This document shows, in pieces, positions 49,112 to 57,437 of a DNA stretch of 64,000 nucleotides (position 1 is its first letter; each line of letters starts with the position of its first letter). The notes beneath the pieces were generated by a model that was not told where the DNA came from, did not search any database, and worked only from the letters and a program-made list of their open reading frames with translations. A program made the translations under genes and the position numbers. The stretch is from Pantoea sp. 18069 (lineage in GTDB: Bacteria; Pseudomonadota; Gammaproteobacteria; Burkholderiales; Burkholderiaceae_C), in contig NZ_CACSJA010000012.1 of the NCBI RefSeq assembly GCF_902706035.1, positions 85,218 to 149,217 on the forward strand, in the 5' to 3' direction.

Positions 49112-49600
49112 TCATGCGGGGAATATCCGGCGCGCCGCGTAATGCGAGATCCATCCAGCGATAGACCCGATGGCGCTGGCGCCGGCCAGCTGCGCGAGGT
49201 GCTCGAGCGAGGGCTCCATGTGCGCTGCAAACCATGCCACCAGGCCGAGGAAGTAGCCCAGCAGGTTGTTGAGCACCGGCAGGCCGCGCAAGCCGACCAC
49301 GATCAGCGCCACCACGAAGACCACCAGCGGCATCGCCACCAGCAGGCCTAGCGTCGGCGCCAGGGTGCCAATGGCCGTCGCGGCCAGGGCGCCTATGGCC
49401 AGGCCGAGCCAGACGCAGCCCAGGCTGTCCAAGGTGGAGCGGGTCGTGAGTCCGCGGGTGAAGAACGCGATCCAGCCGATGAACATGGCCCAGACGGGCA
49501 GCCCTGCCAAGATGGCGCTGGCCGACGCCAGGGAGGCTGTCACGGCAGCAACGATGGTGACGGTGACGTAGGCACGAGGCGAGGTAGTGGTGTGGCTCAT
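49112..49600 (-). CDS. DUF1097-family inner membrane protein
   Basis: 162 residues with four to five hydrophobic segments covering nearly the whole protein (for example VWAMFIGWIAFFTRG and LPVLNNLLGYFLG). Similar in plan to E. coli YcdZ (DUF1097). No function is known. It follows the SDR gene by 16 nt and should be cotranscribed with it. Confidence 0.75.
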   Translation of the reverse strand: MSHTTTSPRAYVTVTIVAAVTASLASASAILAGLPVWAMFIGWIAFFTRGLTTRSTLDSLGCVWLGLAIGALAATAIGTLAPTLGLLVAMPLVVFVVALIVVGLRGLPVLNNLLGYFLGLVAWFAAHMEPSLEHLAQLAGASAIGSIAGWISHYAARRIFPA

Positions 49601-49616
49601 GGGGGGCTCCGTCGGA

Positions 49617-50354
49617 TCAGGCCACGCCGCCATTGGCGCGAAGCACCTGGCCATTGACCCAGGCGCCATCCTTGCCGGCGAGCATGGCCACGACACCGGC
49701 GATATCGTCAGGCTGGCCCAGGCGCTCCAGCGGCGGCATCCTGGCGAAAGTCTGGATCTGCTCCTCGGTCTTGCCGTTGAGGAACAGGTCGGTGGCCACC
49801 GGGCCGGGGGCCACGGCGTTCACGGTGATGTGTCGGCCGCGCAGTTCCTTGGCGAAGACGCGGGTAAAGGCCTCGACCGCGGCCTTGGTGCCGTTGTAGA
49901 TGGCGTAGCCAGGCAGGTTCAGCGCCAGCGTGGTGCTCGACAGGTTGATGATGCGTCCGCCATCGTTCAGGCGCGTGGCGGCCTCGCGCAGGGTGTTGAA
50001 GACGCCCTGTGTGTTGATTGCGAAGTTCTGTGCATACAGTTCGTCGCTGGTCTGGGCCAGCGGCATTGTCTTGAGCATGCCGGCGTTGTTGACCAGCACG
50101 TCGATCTTGCCGAGTTTGTTTTCGATGGTGGTGAACATGGCCTGCACCTGGTCGGCCCTGGAGACATCGGCCTGGACGGCGATGGCGGATACACCGGCCT
50201 GGGTGAGCTCGGCGACCAGGGCATCGGCCTGGTCGGCATTGGATGCGTAGTTGATGGCGACGGCAAAGCCGTCGCGGGCCAGGCGGCGGGCGATGGCGGC
50301 ACCGATGCCGCGCGAGGCGCCGGTGATCAGGGCAATTTGGGGAGAGGTGCTCAT
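49617..50354 (-). CDS. Short-chain dehydrogenase/reductase
   Basis: 245 residues. Classical SDR: cofactor motif TGASRGIGAAIA, NNAG, catalytic Ser in INLSST, YxxxK as YNGTK, and C-terminal GQVLRANGG. The lack of an Asp after the second beta strand (AINYASNA) suggests NADP(H). Close to FabG-like and 3-oxoacyl reductases. Substrate unknown. Divergent from a LysR gene that probably controls it. Confidence 0.92.
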   Translation of the reverse strand: MSTSPQIALITGASRGIGAAIARRLARDGFAVAINYASNADQADALVAELTQAGVSAIAVQADVSRADQVQAMFTTIENKLGKIDVLVNNAGMLKTMPLAQTSDELYAQNFAINTQGVFNTLREAATRLNDGGRIINLSSTTLALNLPGYAIYNGTKAAVEAFTRVFAKELRGRHITVNAVAPGPVATDLFLNGKTEEQIQTFARMPPLERLGQPDDIAGVVAMLAGKDGAWVNGQVLRANGGVA

Positions 50355-50675
50355 GGTCTGAATCCTTCGGTTGGTTGGTGAGACGGATTCTGGACTGTTC
50401 ATCGGAAAAGATAATTACCTTGAAATTGCAATAACAATTCCATTTGCTACAACTATTGGGCGATCATCTTCCATGCCCTGCAATCTGCTCACGGCATGGG
50501 GCGCTGGCTTTGCGAGGACGAGGTTGGACAGGTCGAAACTGCCGGTTTCGAAGGGGCGGCTGCGGGCGATGCCGTGGTTGTCCAAGGGGCTTGGGGACGA
50601 TGGGCCGTCTCTCTTGCTTTGGAATGATGTGTTTGATGTTCGAGTACTATTTCGACAAGTTCAACAGTTGCCGCC
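50355..50675. other. Divergent regulatory region between SDR and LysR genes
   Basis: 321 bp without a gene. Locally AT-rich around 50400-50460, with an inverted repeat AATTG-CAATAA-CAATT (50424-50439) 70 bp from the SDR start that could be the LysR site. The LysR-proximal 200 bp show nothing clear. Confidence 0.45.
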
Positions 50676-51578
50676 ATGGATCGTTTTCAGGAAATGCAGG
50701 TTTTCGTCCGCATCGCGGACCGGCACAGCTTCTCGCTGGCCTCGGACGATCTGCAGATTCCGCGCGCGACGGTGAGCAACCTCATCAAGCGTCTGGAGCA
50801 GCGCATCGGCGTCAGGCTGCTGGAGCGCACGACGCGCCAGGTTCGCCTGACGCATGAAGGTGAGGCCTACTATCACCGCTGCGTGCGCCTGCTGGCCGAT
50901 CTGGAGGAGACGGAAAGCGCATTTCGCGACGCGCCTCCCAAGGGACTGTTGCGGGTGAACCTGCAGGGCACCTTGGCCAAGCACTTCGTCATGCCGGCGC
51001 TGGGGGAGTTCCTGGCCTTGTATCCGGGCATCACCCTGCATGTCGGCGAGGATGATCGCCTGATCGATCTCGTGCGAGAAGGGGTCGATTGCGTGCTGCG
51101 CGCCGGCGCGCTGCAGGACTCGTCCCTGATCGGTCGGCAGGTCGCGCTGATGGAGCAGGTGACTGCGGGCAGTCCTGCCTATCTGAAGGCGTACGGCGTG
51201 CCGAGGACGCTGGATGATCTCCAGCACCATCTGGCCGTGGACTACGTCTCGAGCGCCACGGGGCGTCCAGCCAGCCTCGATTTCCAGGTCGGCAAGGACG
51301 TCGTGGCGCGGCGACTGAAGGCGAGAATTTCCGTGAGCGGTGCCGATCTATATACCGGCGCGGCCTTGTCCGGCCTGGGGCTTGTCCAGGTGCCACGCTA
51401 TCGCATCGAGAACGAACTGGCCGAAGGGGGGTTGCGTGTGGTCCTGCCTGGCAACCCGCCGCCATCGATGCCGGTTTCCGTCCTCTATCCCCAGAACCGC
51501 CAACTCTCGGCGCGTGTTCGTGTCTTCGCGCAATGGCTTGCGCAGCGCTTCGAGGCTGCGAGCGCCCGCGGCGCGTGA
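50676..51578 (+). CDS. LysR-family transcriptional regulator
   Basis: 300 residues. N-terminal winged helix (VRIADRHSFSLASDDLQIPR, AT, LEQRIGVRLLERTTRQVRLT) and a periplasmic-binding-like effector domain. It belongs to the large CrgA-like group often paired with a divergent oxidoreductase, as here. Confidence 0.92.
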   Translation: MDRFQEMQVFVRIADRHSFSLASDDLQIPRATVSNLIKRLEQRIGVRLLERTTRQVRLTHEGEAYYHRCVRLLADLEETESAFRDAPPKGLLRVNLQGTLAKHFVMPALGEFLALYPGITLHVGEDDRLIDLVREGVDCVLRAGALQDSSLIGRQVALMEQVTAGSPAYLKAYGVPRTLDDLQHHLAVDYVSSATGRPASLDFQVGKDVVARRLKARISVSGADLYTGAALSGLGLVQVPRYRIENELAEGGLRVVLPGNPPPSMPVSVLYPQNRQLSARVRVFAQWLAQRFEAASARGA

Positions 51579-51632
51579 GATACCTGCCTTGCAAGGCAAG
51601 GCTCAATATGGAGACGCTGCCGCGCAACCGTA

Positions 51633-52121
51633 TCAGGCGCGCGAGCGCAGCAGCAGACCCATGGCGTCCGCCAGGGGCACATTGGTCGCCCCCCCGGCGT
51701 TGGCTTCTGTCTCGGCTTCAGCCTGGTTGAGCTGATCTTGCCAGCCCTCGACGGTGTTGACGAAGCTTTCCACGGCCGCGACCAAGCTGGTGTCATCCAT
51801 GGGCATCCAGTGCAGGGGGCGGGCCAGCACCGCATGCGGTGGCTCGTCTGCGGACAGGCTGAGGGTCGCACCCGAAGTGTGCCGCCAGAAGAGGTTGGCC
51901 TGCAGCAGTTTTTCGTAGAAGGCCGGGCTGCGCCGGGGTACCGGCCCCAGGTCCGCGTACAGCCAGAGTTCGTTTTCGGTCTCCCGGTATTGCAGGCTGA
52001 CGACCATGCGCTGGTCCAGCTCCAGCGCGCAGCCTCCGTCTGCGTCCAATGGAAGCTGGCTGAGTCCCATGCGCTGACCCAGTTCGCGCAACAATGCCTG
52101 CAGGCGTTCCGGTGTGTTCAT
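51633..52121 (-). CDS. CesT-family type III secretion chaperone
   Basis: 162 residues, acidic, small, no signal. Pattern of Tir/CesT chaperones: an N-terminal helix LQALLRELGQRMGL, a strand ending in LDQRMVVSLQY, and PAFYEKLLQANLFWRHTSGATL with LSLSADE. These dimerise and bind the N-terminal part of one effector before secretion. It is downstream of the large effector-like gene and overlaps the preceding small gene by 4 nt. Confidence 0.75.
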   Translation of the reverse strand: MNTPERLQALLRELGQRMGLSQLPLDADGGCALELDQRMVVSLQYRETENELWLYADLGPVPRRSPAFYEKLLQANLFWRHTSGATLSLSADEPPHAVLARPLHWMPMDDTSLVAAVESFVNTVEGWQDQLNQAEAETEANAGGATNVPLADAMGLLLRSRA

Positions 52122-52693
52122 GTGTGCTGCTTCTCGTTCAAGGCAGTCAGTTCCGCATCGATGCGGCTGAGCATCTGCGCAGGCGGCTGCCAGGTGATTT
52201 CGTCGGTTGCGGCTTCGGGTGGCTGGACCCATGCCCAGCGTGGCTCGGAGAAGCGGGTGAGCACCACCAGCAGCTTTTGCTCTGGCGCCAGGCGGCCTTG
52301 TCGCTTCAGTTCTGCCAGCCGCTGCGGCAATGGCCGGGCCCAGGCCAGCACGCGCTCGATCTCGGCGCGGGCGGTGGCCACATCGGTGTAGGCCCCCCCC
52401 CAGGGCAACTGGACGAACAGGGCCAGCGGCCCGCTCACCAGATAGTAGTGAAACGCCCAGCTCTGGCTGCCGTGGCCATCGATGGCCAGCACGGCGTAAT
52501 CGGCAGGGCTCGCGCAGCGCAGCAGCTCACCCACATGCACTTCCAGGGTATAGGGTGAAGCCGCGAGTTCACGGGTGGAATAGATGCCGGGAGCGCGCTC
52601 GCGCAACTGCTCGGCCAGCTCGGCAGGCAGTGCGGGCAAGCTCAGGCCTTCGGTGCGCAGGAACGCTTCGGCGTGGTGCAGGTCGGTGTTCAT
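52118..52693 (-). CDS. Small protein of the effector cassette, unknown function
   Basis: 191 residues, no signal or membrane segment. It has AIDGHGSQSWAFHYYLVSGP and FVQLPWGGAYTD, not a family recognised here. It lies between the effector-like gene and the CesT chaperone gene and is translationally coupled to the latter, so a second chaperone or immunity-type partner is plausible but unproven. Confidence 0.6.
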   Translation of the reverse strand: MNTDLHHAEAFLRTEGLSLPALPAELAEQLRERAPGIYSTRELAASPYTLEVHVGELLRCASPADYAVLAIDGHGSQSWAFHYYLVSGPLALFVQLPWGGAYTDVATARAEIERVLAWARPLPQRLAELKRQGRLAPEQKLLVVLTRFSEPRWAWVQPPEAATDEITWQPPAQMLSRIDAELTALNEKQHT

Positions 52694-52725
52694 GGCGTAT
52701 GTCTTGATGGTGGGCCGGGTGTCGC

Positions 52726-54993
52726 TCAGAAGGGAACGCCGTAGCCTGCGGCCCGCGCAAAGTAGCTGTTTTCCTTCGTTTGCAAGGGGCTTCTTGTCGC
52801 TTGGGCATTCCACGCAGCGGGCGTGAGGACCTGGTTTTTCTTTTCCAATTTATCCACGTGCTCGAGCACGGACTGCAGGCGGCTTTGGGCCGCACTGACC
52901 TCTTCCGGACTCAGCTTGTCGTTGAGCATGGCAGTCAAGCGCTGCGGCGTGATGCTGCGAATGGCTGCTGCCATGTCGGTATCGATCAGTTCGGGCATTA
53001 GCGTGCCACGGAAACCCTCGCGTTGCTTGTCATTTTTGACATAGCGGATGTCATTGCCCTGCGTGGTGTTCTTGCCGAAGCATTGGTCGTTGTCTATGCC
53101 CGAAACCTTGGCTTTGGCTTGGCCTCTTTCATCTTTGTACGCATGGATGAAGTAGTTGCCGTCATGCCGGTCTCCTTGTCCGACCAGGTGATCGAGCAAC
53201 TGCAGCTTCGTGATCTCGCGCCGCACTTCGGGGTTGTCGTAGAGGGCGGTTTCAGTGTTACATGCAGGTTGCCCCGGCGCACGACCCATCACCAGCCCTA
53301 TCTGCAACTTCTGCCCTCCTGATGGCAAGCGCTGCAGGCAGGAGCCGATCTTGCAGTCCACCACCACATCGAAACCCAGGGCGCGGGCCATGTCCTGGGT
53401 GGCCAGATTGCGGTTGGCGATTTGCGGGTGATCCAGGTCGATGCCTATCTTGTCGGCCACCCAGCCCCCTTCGGTGTTGGCCATGGGTTTGAAAATACCT
53501 TCGGCGATGCCATCAGGCCCGCTGTATCGCGCCGCATAGACTGTGTTGGACGCGCCGTTACCCAGCTTCGACATATCGTCCAGGCGCTGCTCGTCGGTGT
53601 GCTCGGCGACCACGGTCTGGCGGGTGATCGGGATGCCCAGCTCCCGGTATGCATCGCCGCCGTTCCTGCCCAGTCCGCTGAGTTGCAGCAAAAGGATCTC
53701 GCCCTCGCTGAATTGGCTTGTAAGAAGGGCTTTTTCCTCGGGAGTACGGCTGTCGAGATCGTCCATCAGGCTGGCGGCACGCTCGCTGTCCAGCAGCACG
53801 CGTGCATCCGTTGCCTGGCTGGGCAGCAATCCCTTGTCCATCAGGCGATTCATGTCCTGCAGGGACACGCCCTCGCGGGCGAAGGCCAGTGCATGTGACA
53901 GATCTGCCCCTTCAGGCAGTGTGCCGCCGTTGCGCAGCTCATCGAGCAGGCCTTGGAGCACCCGGCGCTCGATGGAAACCTGGTCGTTCAGGTCCTTGAG
54001 GGCCTTGGCGCGCGGGTCGGTGTTGTTCCTGAGGTAGCGCTCCGTGGTGGCCTTCAGGTTGTCCAGCAATTTCAGCGCCTGCTCGGCCGCGCCGGTGTCG
54101 CCTTGTGCGCTGTGCGCGCCGCAGGCGGCGTGGTACTTTTCCAGGTTTGCGAGAATTTTCCGATAGTCGGCGGGCTGGCCCTCATATGCGGTGGACAGCT
54201 TTTCCCCCTGCAATATTTCTCGCGCCTCTTGCGTCTGATCCAGCTCCAGGCCCTTGTCAATCAAACGTGTCATCTCTTTCAGGGACACCTCTTCGCGGAT
54301 GAAGGCCAGCGCATGCGACAAGGTGGCCCCCTGGGGCAGCACGCCATCTTTCAATTCAGCCACCAGATTCGTCAGCGTGGCGCGTTCGCTGGTGATCTGC
54401 CTGCGCAGGTTCTCGATGACTCCTGCGCGATGGTGATTGCCGTCGCCGCCCCGGCTATACCGGTCCATGATCCTGGACAACTCGTCCAGTCGGGCCGTCG
54501 CATCCTGGGCTGTTCCAGTCCGGCACGCGTCGTGGTAGGCCTTCAGCCCTGTGAGAATGTCTTTGTAGTCGGTCGATGGCGTGCCGCTACGGAAGAGATT
54601 CAGGAACCGTTCAAGCAGGCTGTGGCTTTTAGCGGGGCCGGCGCGGGCGATGAGCTGACCGGTCGAGGGAAGGCCCCTGGGCTGAACGACTTTGTCGGAG
54701 CCTCCCGAGGGCAGGAGCAATTGGGTGCTCGACGGGAGGGCGCCGTAGCGCGCCTGGCGCACCAGCGCGGGAGGGGCGCTCGCTGGCCGCGCCTGGCGCT
54801 GCTCCAAAGGAGGTGCTTCGACGGGCGTGGACGCCGCTTGTTCCGCAGGGGCTGGGGTGATTGTCTGCGCCTGAGGCCGCACCTGTACGTGGCGCCCCTG
54901 AAGCTTTCCCTGCGCAGGCGCAGGCGAGGGGCCTTCTTCGCGTTGAAGTATTCCCTGTAAAAAACTGTCGCTAGTTTGGCCGATTGATACCAC
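52726..54993 (-). CDS. Type III effector-like protein with internal repeat and lipid-kinase-like domain
   Basis: 755 residues from a GTG with AAGGAG five nt upstream; a longer frame exists but is Arg/Ala rich without a ribosome site. The N-terminus MVSIGQTSDSFLQGI is Ser/Thr/Gln-rich like type III signals, followed by a Pro-rich linker to about 130. Two repeats of about 130 residues follow (about 141-269 and 275-405), each ending in a motif like LPxGAxLSHALAFxREEVSL. The C-terminal domain has a glycine loop LGNGASNTVYAARY (about 476-489), a Lys in GIFKP (502), GDRHDGN (607-613) and GIDNDQCFG (634-636), the order seen in PI3/PI4-kinase-like catalytic cores. Kinase activity and secretion are inferences. 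Confidence 0.7.
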   Translation of the reverse strand: MVSIGQTSDSFLQGILQREEGPSPAPAQGKLQGRHVQVRPQAQTITPAPAEQAASTPVEAPPLEQRQARPASAPPALVRQARYGALPSSTQLLLPSGGSDKVVQPRGLPSTGQLIARAGPAKSHSLLERFLNLFRSGTPSTDYKDILTGLKAYHDACRTGTAQDATARLDELSRIMDRYSRGGDGNHHRAGVIENLRRQITSERATLTNLVAELKDGVLPQGATLSHALAFIREEVSLKEMTRLIDKGLELDQTQEAREILQGEKLSTAYEGQPADYRKILANLEKYHAACGAHSAQGDTGAAEQALKLLDNLKATTERYLRNNTDPRAKALKDLNDQVSIERRVLQGLLDELRNGGTLPEGADLSHALAFAREGVSLQDMNRLMDKGLLPSQATDARVLLDSERAASLMDDLDSRTPEEKALLTSQFSEGEILLLQLSGLGRNGGDAYRELGIPITRQTVVAEHTDEQRLDDMSKLGNGASNTVYAARYSGPDGIAEGIFKPMANTEGGWVADKIGIDLDHPQIANRNLATQDMARALGFDVVVDCKIGSCLQRLPSGGQKLQIGLVMGRAPGQPACNTETALYDNPEVRREITKLQLLDHLVGQGDRHDGNYFIHAYKDERGQAKAKVSGIDNDQCFGKNTTQGNDIRYVKNDKQREGFRGTLMPELIDTDMAAAIRSITPQRLTAMLNDKLSPEEVSAAQSRLQSVLEHVDKLEKKNQVLTPAAWNAQATRSPLQTKENSYFARAAGYGVPF

Positions 54994-55310
54994 GGCGACT
55001 CCTTGATCAATGCCTTTCGTACCATTCCTCCGAAGAGTAGTAACGACAGCGCGCCGAACGTTCCACGGCGTCCAGAGATTGGAGTAAAGCAATGGCGCGC
55101 GTTGTGCGCCCACCTGCGCGGTCAGCCCGAGCCGGGTGACCGAGGCGACAGCTGCCTTGACGCGCGCCGCGCGCCTGGCATTGCGGGCAGCCAAGCCATT
55201 GAAGTCATTGGCTGCAGAAAACCGCCTGGCGGCCCATCCCTGCCCGCGCTGTCACCGTCTCGGAACGTGTTCACGATCTCAGAATCCTCGGCGCATTGCT
55301 GCGGCGGCAA
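54994..55310. other. Upstream region of the effector-like gene
   Basis: 317 bp without a supported gene. On the minus strand two TTCGG pentamers occur at 55054-55058 and 55030-55034, but 19 nt apart instead of the 15 of a PIP box. No sigma-70 promoter is obvious. Confidence 0.4.
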
Positions 55311-56090
55311 TCAGCTCTTTCTTTCAAAATATGCAAGCAGCTCGTTGGAACTCCTTGCATCGCGAATGAACGGCGGCACGGACAGCGCAAGCAACAAGGC
55401 TGCCAATGGAACGACACAGAAGAAACCGATGTAATTGAAGCCCATTGCACCGGTGATGCCGCCCAGCACGAACATGCCTATCAGTCCTGCTGAAGTGCGC
55501 ATGCGCGTCCAGTCGTGCAGCACATGGCGGGCCGGTGCCGTGCTGAGCTGGGCGTGGCGTCTCCAGAACAGCACCTTGCCCAGCTCCATGCCAAGGTCTG
55601 TGAAGTTGCCGGTCATGTGTGTCGTTCGCGTGCTTCCGCCAGAAGTCTTGGAACCTACCGCGTTCTGCAGCCCCATCATGAAAGAAAGCAGCAGCACCGT
55701 GAGCGGTACGGCAAACGGGGTATTCCAGGCCAGCGTAGCGGCCCCCATGATGCCGAAGGGGAAGAGCATCAACGCTTCCAGCATCAAGGGCAGAGCATAA
55801 ACGCTGTGAAGGCGGCGCTGGCGGCCCCAGTTCACCAGCACCGCGCATACGGCGGCGCCCGTCATGAAGGACAGAATGGCGCCAAGCGCATTCAACAGCA
55901 GCTTGCCGTTTTCCAGCACCAGACCGTCAGCCAATTGCGAGGCAAAGCCCGTCATATGCGAGGTGTACATGTTCAGCGCGAGAAAGCCGCCGGCATTGAC
56001 CGCCCCTGCATTGAAAGCGAGAAGCCATCCCAGTGCCACGTTGGTGGAACGTGCCCGGTGGCGGTTGGTGAGGTGGCGAATTCTGCGCAT
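55311..56090 (-). CDS. DUF1275 (YoaK) family membrane protein
   Basis: 259 residues, about six hydrophobic segments. Family features FNAGAVNAGGFLALNMYTSH and MTGNFTDLGMELGK are clear. DUF1275 proteins are inner membrane proteins of unknown function. ATG at 56090 has GGAG upstream. Base composition is lower in GC than the housekeeping block. Confidence 0.85.
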   Translation of the reverse strand: MRRIRHLTNRHRARSTNVALGWLLAFNAGAVNAGGFLALNMYTSHMTGFASQLADGLVLENGKLLLNALGAILSFMTGAAVCAVLVNWGRQRRLHSVYALPLMLEALMLFPFGIMGAATLAWNTPFAVPLTVLLLSFMMGLQNAVGSKTSGGSTRTTHMTGNFTDLGMELGKVLFWRRHAQLSTAPARHVLHDWTRMRTSAGLIGMFVLGGITGAMGFNYIGFFCVVPLAALLLALSVPPFIRDARSSNELLAYFERKS

Positions 56091-56167
56091 CAAAGGCTCC
56101 ACTGACCATATTTACATGGTGTTGATTGTCGGCCAACTCCTGCTGCGTGCTGGTGCATCGAGACAGG

Positions 56168-56580
56168 GCCAGGAATCGCTTCCTGCGGCGATGGGCAGAA
56201 CTGGCGTACAAGATGGACTGGAGCGGCGGCCTGCTGCTGGCCGTGCCCGCGCACCACACCAGCCAGACCTGCCGGGGCTGCGGCCACGTTGCGCCGGAAA
56301 ACCGGCGCACATGGCAGCGATCCCTGTGCATCGCCTGCGGCCACACGGCCCATGCCGATGTGGTGGGCGCGATCAATGTTCTAGAGCGTGGACAACGCTT
56401 GTTAGCTTGTGGAGAGGACGGCTCTGGCCGCAGTCGCAAGATTGCGGCGCAACCCGCCTCGGTGAAGCAGGAACCCGCCGAAGCGACTATGCAAGAGACA
56501 ACTCATGCGCAGCGCAGCAGGAATCCCCCACCTTCCCGCGCAAGCGGTGGCCGTAGGCCAAGGTGGGGGAGGATGTCAAC
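56168..56580 (+). mobile_element. Truncated IS200/IS605-type element (right part only)
   Basis: Contains the C-terminal third of TnpB and the right-end hairpin region, ending near GGATGTCAAC. The left end, tnpA and most of tnpB are missing. The DUF1275 gene begins about 80 bp to the left, so a deletion removed the rest. Confidence 0.7.
56525..56569 (+). ncRNA. Right-end hairpins resembling a TnpB guide-RNA scaffold
   Basis: CCCCCACCTT and AAGGTGGGGG form a perfect 10-bp outer stem that encloses CCGC-GCAA-GCGG and GGCC-GTA-GGCC. In IS605-type elements the omega/reRNA comes from this region, with the guide just past the element end. Expression here is doubtful because TnpB is broken. Confidence 0.5.
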
Positions 56581-56790
56581 AGAGCCTCCACGAAACCCGG
56601 TGTGATTCAGCTATTGCCCGTGCGCGCCGCCTGCCGGGCTATTGGCCTTGCACGAAATGATCGCAGGCCATCAAAATGATAGGCTTTGGAAGAATCCTGA
56701 TCGGATGGGGTGTGTGACAGGCATGTGCTGCCGATACCATGGAGGTGCCGGTGCATGTCCACCGCCGAACTTTCAAAGGACCTCTTTCCC

Positions 56791-57426
56791 ATGCAATTGA
56801 CCAGTCAAAGCTTCCAGGACGGCCAGGCGATTCCCGGCGAATTCGCCTTTGCCGTGCCCGATGCCGGCGCCCACGTGGCGCTTTCCTCGAACCGCAATCC
56901 GCAGCTCGCCTGGAGCGGTGTGCCCGAAGGCACGCAATCCTTTGTCGTGGTCTGCCATGACCCCGATGTGCCTAGCCGCGGCGACGATGTGAACCAGGAA
57001 GGCCGCGAAGTGCCCGCTACGCTGCCACGCGTCGACTTCTTCCATTGGCTGCTGCTCGACATTCCGGCCGGCACCACGCAGATCGCGGCCGGCGCCCAGT
57101 CGAATGCGGTGACGCCGCGCGGCAAGCCCGGTCCTGCCGCGCCCGCTGGCTTGCGCCACGGCATCAACGACTACACCGGCTGGTTCGCCGGCGATGAAGC
57201 GATGAAGGGCGACTACTATGGCTACGACGGCCCGTGCCCGCCGTGGAACGACACGCTGGTCCACCGCTACATCTTCACGGTCTATGCGCTGGGCACGCCC
57301 AGCCTGGCCGTCGAGGGGGCGCTGACGGGGGCCAACGTGCTCAACGCACTTGCATCGGCCCCGGTGCTGGGCAAGGCCAGCCTGACCGGGCTCTACAGCC
57401 TCAACCCCGGCGTTGTGGTCGGCTGA
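56791..57426 (+). CDS. YbhB/YbcL-family PEBP-like protein
   Basis: 211 residues, longer than the 160 of E. coli YbhB. Phosphatidylethanolamine-binding fold with NPQLAWSGVPEGTQSFVVVC, CHDPDVP and GYDGPCPPWNDTLVHRYIFT. Biochemical role unknown. The start MQLTSQSFQDG has AAAGGA before it. An ATG 36 nt upstream is in frame. Followed after 11 nt by an AraC gene. Confidence 0.85.
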   Translation: MQLTSQSFQDGQAIPGEFAFAVPDAGAHVALSSNRNPQLAWSGVPEGTQSFVVVCHDPDVPSRGDDVNQEGREVPATLPRVDFFHWLLLDIPAGTTQIAAGAQSNAVTPRGKPGPAAPAGLRHGINDYTGWFAGDEAMKGDYYGYDGPCPPWNDTLVHRYIFTVYALGTPSLAVEGALTGANVLNALASAPVLGKASLTGLYSLNPGVVVG

Positions 57427-57437
57427 GCCGTCTGGCG

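Larger units (their letters stand above)
56168..56605 (+). pseudogene. tnpB: TnpB C-terminal fragment
   Basis: The frame reads FLRRWAELAYKMDWSGGLLL, then VPAHHTSQTCRGCGHV and SLCIACGHTAHADVVGAINV: the zinc ribbon (two CxxC pairs) and the RuvC-III Asp of TnpB. The RuvC-I and RuvC-II parts are gone, so no nuclease can be made. The frame runs through the right-end hairpin to a stop at 56605. Confidence 0.8.

Noticed and set aside
55030..55058. TTCGG-Nx-TTCGG on the minus strand before the effector-like gene, as a PIP box for HrpX
   Set aside because: The spacer is 19 nt where a PIP box has 15, and no matching -10 follows at the usual distance. It may be chance in GC-rich DNA.
54994..55194. A 67-residue N-terminal extension of the effector-like protein from an ATG at 55194
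   Set aside because: The GTG at 54993 has AAGGAG at ideal spacing and gives a type III-like N-terminus. The extension is Arg/Ala rich and lacks a ribosome site.
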